Below are positions 54,435 through 61,100 of a stretch of DNA of 61,100 nt, one piece after another. The DNA lies in contig CAKPKP010000012.1 in NCBI GenBank assembly GCA_934167495.1, forward strand, positions 1-61,100, given 5' to 3'. The stretch's first letter is position 1, and each line of letters opens with the position of its first letter. The position numbers were made by a program, and so were the translations under genes. The notes beneath the pieces are model-generated. The model saw nothing but the letters and a program-made list of their open reading frames with translations. It was not told the origin of the DNA and searched no databases. The stretch is from an uncultured Clostridia bacterium (GTDB lineage: Bacteria > Bacillota > Clostridia > TANB77 > CAG-508).

Positions 54435-55448
54435 ATGTTATATGTATTATTATTTATAGTAGTTGTTGCAATTATAGGGGGAATATTAACATATTTATTA
54501 AAATTATATGGAATAGATGCTAAATCAGAAATAAAAAAAATGATATTTGATGCATCAAAGGAAGTACCAATTAATGCAGATGATGAATTTAATGAAATAT
54601 ATGATTCATTAAGAAAAAAATATGAAAATCAGGAAAAAAGTATACGAAGTTTAAATGCAATAATTGGAAAAACAGAAATAGGACTAGTAGTATTTGTGCT
54701 ATTATGTGTATTAATAGCAATGTTTAAACCAGTTGTATTAATATTTTCATGTTTAGGATTAATATTAGCAATAACATTATTAATTTATAGAAATAAAGCT
54801 ATAGAGGAAAAGCAAAAAAAACTGAAACCAGAAATTGTATCTAATTTTGTTAAAGATATAAATGAAGGATTTATGTTTGATGAAAATGGAGAAATTTCAG
54901 AGAGAAGTTATAAAATATCTGGGTTTGATAAAGTATTTAATATGTTTAAATCTTCAAATTATTTAGAAGGATATTTAGATGATACAACAAAAATAATATT
55001 ATCAGACGTAGATGTAAAATATGAAAAAAATTTTGACAATAAAAAAACTTTAGAAAATAAATTCCAGGGTACTTTTGGATATGTAAATTTAGAGAAGAGA
55101 TTTGAAGAAAAAGTAAAAGTATTAATAAAACCAGAAGAAACTCCAGAAGAATTAATAGATTATAAATCTAAAAAATTTAAAGATACATTTGATGTTTATG
55201 CGAATGAAGAAACTTTTCGTGCAATATTTGATAAAGAATTAAGAAGTGCAATAATGGGATATATAAAAAATTTTAATATAAAATTAGAATTAATATTAGA
55301 AGGAAGTAATTTATATTTTAGGTTCTATAATAATGATTTAATTAACTATAAAAAATTTGGAAGCAACGAAGAGAAAGAATCATTATGGAAATATTATTGT
55401 ATGATACAACTAATATATGTAATTGTAGATAAAATAAATAATATCTAA
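54435..55448 (+). CDS. DUF3137-like membrane protein
   Basis: A 337-residue protein with one N-terminal helix (1-22) and two more (about 78-113) flanking a charged region, then a cytoplasmic domain resembling DUF3137 (FQGTFGYVNLEKRFEEKVKVLIKP, DVYANEETFRAIFDKEL, ELILEGSNLYFRFYNND). Function is unknown. It is followed after 18 nt by a pilin-headed surface protein, so possibly co-transcribed. Confidence 0.7.
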   Translation: MLYVLLFIVVVAIIGGILTYLLKLYGIDAKSEIKKMIFDASKEVPINADDEFNEIYDSLRKKYENQEKSIRSLNAIIGKTEIGLVVFVLLCVLIAMFKPVVLIFSCLGLILAITLLIYRNKAIEEKQKKLKPEIVSNFVKDINEGFMFDENGEISERSYKISGFDKVFNMFKSSNYLEGYLDDTTKIILSDVDVKYEKNFDNKKTLENKFQGTFGYVNLEKRFEEKVKVLIKPEETPEELIDYKSKKFKDTFDVYANEETFRAIFDKELRSAIMGYIKNFNIKLELILEGSNLYFRFYNNDLINYKKFGSNEEKESLWKYYCMIQLIYVIVDKINNI

Positions 55449-55466
55449 TACAAAGGAGGAATATAA

Positions 55467-57383
55467 ATGAAAGCAACTTCAAAAGGAATAACTTTAATAG
55501 CTTTAGTAATGACAATAGCAGTTCTATTAATATTAGCAGGAATAACTATTAATTTTGTCATTAGTGATAATGGAATAATAAAAAAAGCTAATGAAGCTAA
55601 AGCAAATTCTGCATATTCTGAAAAAAGAGAAGAAGTAACAACAGCAATATCCAAGGCTTATGTAGCTAAAAATGGAAGAGAGATTACACCAGAGGACGTA
55701 GTAAATAGAATTAATTCAACATATAAAGAAAACGTAATATATGCAAGAGAAGCTGTTGGGTATAATACTGCAAAAGAAAATAGCTATGAAAATATATTTC
55801 CAGTATATATAATATATCCTGATAATACAAAAATATATGTAGATGAAGAAAATGAAGTAAAAGATAAATACTCAATAAATGATGCAGGAAAAGTTCCAAA
55901 TAATAATGAAGATGAAGAAGAAAAACAGGGAGAAAAACCAGGATATGAAGATAAAATCTATGATTCTGAAACTAAAGTGCCAGATGGATATATTCCAATA
56001 TATTCTCAAAGAGAATTGGAAAAAGTAGGAACAAGTGAAGAATTAGAAGTTAAGGGGAAAGTATATAATTTTCTTCCTGATGCCAAATACATAGTAATGA
56101 ATAATGTAAAGCTAGAAGGAGAATGGATTCCTCTAGCAAATGAGTTTAAAGGATTATTTGAGGGAAATTATAAAACTATATCAAATATGACAATTACAGA
56201 ATTTACAGTAGAAGATACAGATACCAGAGATAACGGAAGAGGAATATTCTCAACATCTAGTGGAACAATACAAAATTTAAAAGTTACAGAAATAAACATA
56301 AGTGATGAAAATACAAATGGAAAACGTGGTGGATATGCAACAGGAGGAATAGTTGGAAATTTAGTAAATGGAGGAAAAATATCTAACTGTAGTACTTCTG
56401 GTAAAATTGTACAATATGTATTAGATAGCGGAACAGGTGGATTCGTAGGAGAAATAGAAAACGGTATAATAGAAAACTCTACAAATAATGTTCAAATAAT
56501 GAGTTTAGCGTATGAATGTATAGGCGGGTTTGCAGGATATATAAGAAAATCAGAAAATATAGATGTAACAATAAATAATTGTATTAATAATGCTACTATA
56601 GGAAATGAAAGTAGGTCTAAAATGGCTGGAGGGATAATAGGTGGTTCTTATTTTAATGGAGCAACTGGAACTATTAGTTTAACAAATTGTATTAATAATG
56701 GAACAATAGCTGCTGCATATACTGCTGGACTTATATATGAAGCAGGTAAGTGTGATATAACAGTAATAAACTGTTGTAATAATGGAAAAGTAGATTGTGG
56801 TGGAAGCGGATATTCTGGAGGAATAGTAGGACAATCAACAGGAACTGCAATTATAGAAAGATGTTTTAATACTGCAGAAATTTATAATAGAGGAATAGGG
56901 GCTGCAGGAATAATTGCAATTGTAGATGGAAAAAATTCAAGTATTAAAGGTTGCTATAATATAGGAAAGATAAATAGTACTTCTTCGTCAGGTGGAATGG
57001 TATACTTAATTGGAAATGATATTACTATAACGGATTGTTATAATAAAGGTGAAATAGCATCTAATGCTTATTGTGCAGGAATTGTTAGTTATGTTAACTC
57101 GGGAAAAACTCTAACAATAACAAATGTATATAATGCTGGAAAAATAGCGTGCTCATCTCAAGCGCCTACGGCTGACTTAGTAAATGGAAAATCAGTAATG
57201 ACATACGCATATTATTTAGATACAGCAAATGTTTCTTTTGAAACTACAATGTATAAAGAAACACAATCTACAGTAAAAACGCAAAATGAAATGAAATCAC
57301 AAGAATTTGTTGATTTATTAAATCAGCATGCAAGTGAAGGAATTGTTTGGGAAAAGACGACAGGTTATCCAAAAATAAAATAG
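55467..57383 (+). CDS. Pilin-headed GLUG-repeat surface protein
   Basis: A 638-residue protein. The N-terminus MKATSKG-ITLIALVMTIAVLLILAGITI is prepilin-like, without the classic Glu5 (Ala here). It is followed by a helix (30-80), a Glu/Lys linker (145-165), and a large beta-helix region (about 288-575) of GLUG-type repeats (GGIVGNLVNGGKISNCSTSGKI, GGIIGGSYFNG, GGIVGQSTGTA). GLUG domains occur in bacterial surface adhesins. This links a pilin-type membrane insertion helix to an adhesin stalk. Start ATG after AAGGAGGA. Confidence 0.75.
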   Translation: MKATSKGITLIALVMTIAVLLILAGITINFVISDNGIIKKANEAKANSAYSEKREEVTTAISKAYVAKNGREITPEDVVNRINSTYKENVIYAREAVGYNTAKENSYENIFPVYIIYPDNTKIYVDEENEVKDKYSINDAGKVPNNNEDEEEKQGEKPGYEDKIYDSETKVPDGYIPIYSQRELEKVGTSEELEVKGKVYNFLPDAKYIVMNNVKLEGEWIPLANEFKGLFEGNYKTISNMTITEFTVEDTDTRDNGRGIFSTSSGTIQNLKVTEINISDENTNGKRGGYATGGIVGNLVNGGKISNCSTSGKIVQYVLDSGTGGFVGEIENGIIENSTNNVQIMSLAYECIGGFAGYIRKSENIDVTINNCINNATIGNESRSKMAGGIIGGSYFNGATGTISLTNCINNGTIAAAYTAGLIYEAGKCDITVINCCNNGKVDCGGSGYSGGIVGQSTGTAIIERCFNTAEIYNRGIGAAGIIAIVDGKNSSIKGCYNIGKINSTSSSGGMVYLIGNDITITDCYNKGEIASNAYCAGIVSYVNSGKTLTITNVYNAGKIACSSQAPTADLVNGKSVMTYAYYLDTANVSFETTMYKETQSTVKTQNEMKSQEFVDLLNQHASEGIVWEKTTGYPKIK

Positions 57384-57396
57384 ATTTTATATAATT

Positions 57397-57437
57397 AAAA
57401 TAAGCTTATTCTAAAAAAGAGTAAGCTTATTTTTTTA
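57397..57437 (+). terminator. Rho-independent terminator
   Basis: A 15-bp stem, 57397-57411 with 57419-57433 (AAAATAAGCTTATTC with one mismatch), then TTTTTTAT. Confidence 0.85.
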
Positions 57438-57570
57438 TCCAATAGAAAAATTATCCTTTCCTATTATATAACATCACATTGCACAGAAAATTTATTTCGT
57501 AAATTCTAGCATACGAACAATTAAACGTGTGCTGAACTATAAAATTTAAAATATAAAAAATTTAATCAGC
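57437..57570 (+). repeat. Dispersed palindromic repeat, copy R8 (diverged)
   Basis: Features kept: a CCTATTA edge, GCACAGAAAATTTA with GTAAATT, CATACGAACAATTAAACGTG, TGCTGAAC and AAATTTAATCAGCC. The tail overlaps the last codons and stop of ylbJ on the other strand, so the repeat supplies the end of that gene. Confidence 0.75.
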
Positions 57571-58744
57571 CTTTGCTTGAATGTGAAATAATTTTGCTTT
57601 AAATAATAGAACTAGTAAAATTAATAATACTATAAAAAACAATATAACAATGAATGTTGTATTAAATTTTAATGTAGAATTAAAATCTAAATTAAAAATA
57701 TTAGAATATTTTAAAAATAGAAATGTATAAAAACTAGCTAAAAAACCGTGCAATATTTTACCTAAGATATAAGGTTTTATAGATATATCTGATTTTGATA
57801 TAATACTTGACACCTGTAGTAAAACAGAGATTCCACCAAATCCAAGCAAAAAGCTACACAAAATAATATTAATAGATAAAGAAAAACTAGGAATTTTAGA
57901 AATCATTTGAATTCCATTTGTAATTTCAATAAGTCCTAAAATTATTGAATTAACAAAATCAAAATTAATATTTAAATATTTGCAAATAGGGTAAAGCAGC
58001 ATATTTAAAATATTACTACTTTTTATAATAGAAATAATAACAGAAAAAAATACGATAAACCCACCAATTAATAGTAAAGTGTTAATTGAGTTTAATATAC
58101 TCTTTCCTAAAATTTCTCCAAAATTTGAAAAATTTAAAGTAACAGATGGCAAATTATCTAGTTTTTTTTGCTCAAAATGAGATATAGAATTTTTCTTCCA
58201 AAATCTAAATATAAAGCCAACAGTAATACATGCTAAAATATGAGTGAATAATAATAGAAAGCCAGTTCTTGTATCACAAAACAAACTTGTTCCAACGGTT
58301 CCAATAATAAAAAGAGGACCAGAGTTATTAGTAAATGCAAGTAAACGCTCGCCTTCCTCTTTAGTACATATATCATTTTTTCTAAAATCACAAATAATTT
58401 TTGCACCGTGTAGGATATCCACTAATAATTCCCATTACCAATGCAAATGCACCTTCTCCAGGTACATTGAAAACAGGTTTCATTAATTTAGTTAAAAGCT
58501 TTCCTAAAAAAGAAACTACAAAAGTATGAGAAAGTAAATCTGTAGCAACAAAAAAGCAAAACAAAGAAGGAATAACAGAATTAGCCCACAATGCTAAACC
58601 TGATTTAGCTGCATCTAAATTAGATTTTGAAAAAAATATTAAAGATAGAGTAAAAATAATAAGGAAAAATCCAAAAAAATAATTTTTTTTAATTTTTGGG
58701 GAACGCGGATTATAACAATAACATTTAAATTTACTATTACTCAA
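57562..58744 (-). CDS. ylbJ: Sporulation integral membrane protein YlbJ, needs +1 frameshift at CGG
   Basis: A spore-cortex-associated membrane protein with two Gate/nucleoside-recognition-type modules and about eight helices, near 393 residues when read across a +1 shift. The N-terminal frame (from TTG 58744, 5 nt after AGGTGA; GTG 58753 overlaps that site) runs through GIISGYPT and then CGG (58408-58406), stopping five codons later. Skipping C58408 restores GYPTGAKIICDFRKN, the conserved loop, and the rest of the protein to 57562. The downstream ATG at 58422 is not a natural start. The repeat R8 forms its 3' end. Each half alone would lack part of the transport fold. Confidence 0.85.
58405..58408 (-). 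promoter_or_regulatory. Putative +1 frameshift site CGG-T in ylbJ
   Basis: On the minus strand, frame 0 reads CCT ACA CGG TGC AAA AAT TAT TTG TGA. The +1 frame ACA-(C)-GGT-GCA-AAA restores PTGAKII. Confidence 0.75.
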
Positions 58745-58800
58745 ATTAATCACCTAAAATATTGTATTCTGAAAATATAAAAATATACAATGAATAGAGG

Positions 58801-58829
58801 TTGAATTTTATAAATGTGTATAATATAAT
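58801..58829 (+). promoter_or_regulatory. Promoter of the pilin-headed LRR protein gene
   Basis: TTGAAT at 58801-58806, a 17-nt spacer and TATAAT at 58824-58829. Confidence 0.65.
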
Positions 58830-58855
58830 ATTTTATATTATTAGGAGGAAAACAA

Positions 58856-61100
58856 ATGATGAAAAAAGAAAATGGCATAACATTAATTGCATTAGTAATA
58901 ACAATAGCTGTATTATTAATATTGGCAGGTATAACATTATTTAACATTTTTGGAGAAAATGGAATAATTGCTAAAGCTAAAAGTGTAAAGTATGAGGCAG
59001 AAAAAGCTGAAATATCAGATATGTTAAAAGTAGGTGTTTCAGGCATTAGAGCCAATGCATTAAGTGAAGAAAAAGAAGAAAAATATTATTATACAGATTT
59101 GAATACATTCTTAATAAGTAGTAAATTTAACGCATGTGATAGTAATAATATAACAGAAACGCAATATATAATATGGGAATATAAATTAAATGAAGAAACA
59201 AATAAAGTTAATATAAAAATAAGTAAAAATAAAGGTACTGGAAAAATATATGAATATGAAATAGATATATTAACAGGATATATAAAAATAGTTGGGGAAG
59301 ATGATTCAAAAAAGGATGATGAAACTGAAAAAACAGGAAAAATAATATATAAAAAATTAGAAGATGGGCAATTCGAAAACGAACCAATAACAGAATATAC
59401 AGAAGGTACTATTGTAGGATTTTCAATACCAATAAGAGAAGGATATGAGTTTGAAGGATGGTATCAAACAGAAACATATGAAGGCGAAAAAATATCAAGA
59501 ACAACTAAAGAAATGACAGGTAATATAACATTATATGCAAAATGGATTAAAGAGAGCAATCTAGGATATTTTACATATAATAACAATATATTAACTGGTT
59601 TAACAGAAGAAGGAAAAACAGCATACGACACAGATGCAGAAGATATGATTAATTTAGTAATTCCTAAAAAAACTACAGAAGGGATAGAGATTACTCAAAT
59701 CAACGCTAATATATTTAAAGGATATACAAAAATAAAAAAAGTAGTAATAGGAAAAAATATAACAAGTTTAGGTTCTGCTTTATTTAATGGATGTACTGGA
59801 ATAGAAAAATTAACAATACCAATATCACTAGATAGTGGGAAGCCAGGAGCTTTTTCTGGATGTACAGGAATACTAGAAGTTTATTTAACAACAGGAACAG
59901 GAGAAAGATTAGATTATAGATCAGTAAATGATTATACATCGTATACAAGAACTCCATGGTATCAATCAAGGGACAATGAAATACAAGTAACATTAGAAGA
60001 AGGGATAACGAAAATAGGAGCATATACATTTAATAATTGTACGGGATTAAAATTCGTAGAATTACCAGTGAGCATAGCAGAAATAGGAATATATGCATTT
60101 AATAATTGTACAGGAATGCTGGGAGAAATAAATATAGGACAGAATGTGACAACAATAGGAGCATATGCATTTAATGGATGTACAGGGATAACAGGAAATT
60201 TAGTAATACCAGAAGGAGTAACGACAATAGCAAATTATACTTTTGCAAATACAAGTATAGAAACTATAGTAATACCAGAGAATGTAACCAAATTAGGAGA
60301 TTATGCTTTTCAAAATTGCAAAGTATTAACAAGGTTGACAATGCCAATTTCGTTGGATAGTGGAAGACCTGGGGGATTTTTAGGATGTACAGGAATAACA
60401 GAAGTTTATTTAACAAAAGGAACAGGAGAGGGATTAGATTATAGATCGGTAAATGATTATACATCGTATACAAGAACACCATGGTATCAATCAAGAGAAA
60501 ATGAAATACAAGTAACATTAGAAGAAGGGATAACGAAAATAGGGGCATATACATTTAATAATTGTACGGGATTAAAATTAGTAGAATTACCAGTGAGCAT
60601 AGCAGAAATAGGAATGTATGCATTTAATAATTGTACAGGAATGCTGGGAGAAATAAATATAGGACAGAATGTGACAACAATAGGAGCATATGCATTTAAT
60701 GGATGTACAGGAATAAGAGGAAATTTAGTAATACCAGAAGAAGTAACGACAATAGCAAATTATACTTTTGCAAATACAAGTATAGAGACTATAGTAATAC
60801 CAGAGAATGTAACAAAATTAGGAGATTATGCTTTTCAAAATTGCAAAGTATTAACAAGGTTGACAATACCAATATCATTAGATAGTGGAAAGCCAGGAAC
60901 ATTTTTAGGATGTACAGCAATAACAGAAGTTTATTTAACAAAAGGAACAGGAGAAGGATTAGATTATAGATCAGTAAATGATTATACATCGTATACAAGA
61001 ACTCCATGGTATCAATCAAGGGGCAATGAAATACAAGTAACATTAGAAGAAGGGATAACGAAAATAGGAGCATATACATTTAATAATTGTACGGGATTAA
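58856..61100 (+). CDS. Pilin-headed InlB-B / LRR surface protein (3' truncated by window)
   Basis: An open frame of at least 748 codons, continuing past the window. ATG 58856 follows AGGAGGA. The N-terminus MMKKENG-ITLIALVITIAVLLILAGITL is prepilin-like, without Glu5. After a helix and a linker comes one InlB B-type repeat (about 179-230: EGYEFEGWY, ITLYAKW). From about 278 on there are BspA-type leucine-rich repeats (IGAYTFNNCTGL, LVIPEGVTTIANYTF). These form 175-residue super-repeats encoded by 525-bp DNA repeats. An adhesin role is inferred from domain types. Confidence 0.85.
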   Translation, partial: MMKKENGITLIALVITIAVLLILAGITLFNIFGENGIIAKAKSVKYEAEKAEISDMLKVGVSGIRANALSEEKEEKYYYTDLNTFLISSKFNACDSNNITETQYIIWEYKLNEETNKVNIKISKNKGTGKIYEYEIDILTGYIKIVGEDDSKKDDETEKTGKIIYKKLEDGQFENEPITEYTEGTIVGFSIPIREGYEFEGWYQTETYEGEKISRTTKEMTGNITLYAKWIKESNLGYFTYNNNILTGLTEEGKTAYDTDAEDMINLVIPKKTTEGIEITQINANIFKGYTKIKKVVIGKNITSLGSALFNGCTGIEKLTIPISLDSGKPGAFSGCTGILEVYLTTGTGERLDYRSVNDYTSYTRTPWYQSRDNEIQVTLEEGITKIGAYTFNNCTGLKFVELPVSIAEIGIYAFNNCTGMLGEINIGQNVTTIGAYAFNGCTGITGNLVIPEGVTTIANYTFANTSIETIVIPENVTKLGDYAFQNCKVLTRLTMPISLDSGRPGGFLGCTGITEVYLTKGTGEGLDYRSVNDYTSYTRTPWYQSRENEIQVTLEEGITKIGAYTFNNCTGLKLVELPVSIAEIGMYAFNNCTGMLGEINIGQNVTTIGAYAFNGCTGIRGNLVIPEEVTTIANYTFANTSIETIVIPENVTKLGDYAFQNCKVLTRLTIPISLDSGKPGTFLGCTAITEVYLTKGTGEGLDYRSVNDYTSYTRTPWYQSRGNEIQVTLEEGITKIGAYTFNNCTGL
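59808..61100 (+). repeat. 525-bp in-frame tandem repeats in the LRR region
   Basis: The segment AGATTATAGATC(A/G)GTAAATG recurs at 59911, 60436 and 60961, an exact 525-bp (175-codon) period. At least two complete units and part of a third are seen, running off the window, with only scattered substitutions (E/G/K/M/I changes). Near-identity indicates recent amplification or gene conversion. Confidence 0.95.

Noticed and set aside
57562..58422. Independent membrane protein gene starting at 58422
   Set aside because: Its first residues overlap the ylbJ frame and the conserved GYPTGAK loop spans the CGG junction; no ribosome site.
1..61100. tRNA or rRNA genes
   Set aside because: No cloverleaf with T-loop GTTCRANNC and CCA-type end, and no rRNA-like GC-rich block was found; GTTCAAAC near 43-50 lacks the rest of a tRNA.

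Overview
The window looks like chromosomal DNA from an AT-rich, spore-forming, Gram-positive anaerobe of the Clostridia, probably an uncultured gut-type lineage. The evidence is a str operon (rpsL, rpsG, fusA, tuf), a meso-DAP-type MurE, sporulation genes (PdaA-like deacetylase, YlbJ, BofC C-terminal domain, SpoVE/FtsW-type SEDS protein), ChW-repeat and BspA-type LRR surface proteins, and strong AGGAGG ribosome sites. No rRNA or tRNA gene was seen.

Layout. 1-2300: a possible IS200/IS605 right end, a divergent RelA/SpoT-like synthetase, and two small genes of foreign-looking composition, each with its own promoter and terminator. 2300-6860: str operon. 6865-7200: two copies of a dispersed palindromic repeat. 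7250-11430: plsX, acpP, rnc, an Elp3-like radical SAM gene and yitT. 11430-18120: an orphan GHKL kinase, a PdaA-like gene, then murE-mraY-ftsW-murG with murD and murF absent. 18175-21830: a large one-pass membrane protein, then two duplicated LRV-repeat cassettes that share promoter, 5' leader and terminator. 21900-31800: topA, trmFO, a PMT-type protein O-mannosyltransferase, an IS3 relic and a 1467-residue secreted protein with a Thr/Pro linker. 32000-42120: Mn pyrophosphatase, FeoA, WG-repeat protein, PLP enzyme, a 114-bp palindromic tandem repeat, flavoprotein, YigZ, SH3-NlpC/P60, ComEC and BofC-like. 42170-52380: ClpE, YibE/F, HtrA, a pilin-like protein, RNase HII, and a tandem pair of pyrimidine-nucleoside phosphorylases of which the first has lost its active site. 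52570-61100: M18 aminopeptidase, DUF3137, two pilin-headed surface proteins (GLUG and LRR types) and YlbJ.

Most striking observation. Three conserved genes (NlpC/P60 hydrolase, ComEC, YlbJ) are each broken by what looks like the same +1 frameshift. In each, one C precedes a conserved glycine codon, so the original frame reads CGG and the restored frame reads GGN. My by-eye scan of both strands found no other in-frame CGG in native-looking genes. The only other in-frame CGG codons, one each, lie in the four foreign-looking cassette genes. This suggests CGG is a hungry or unassigned codon that drives +1 frameshifting, or that CGGN is read as a four-base glycine codon. A systematic sequencing artefact is the main alternative.

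Other structure: at least eight copies of a dispersed 3'-end repeat, concentrated between convergent genes; pilin-like N-termini (GIT-L-A/T pattern without Glu5) fused to adhesin-type domains; and a 525-bp in-frame tandem repeat running off the right edge.
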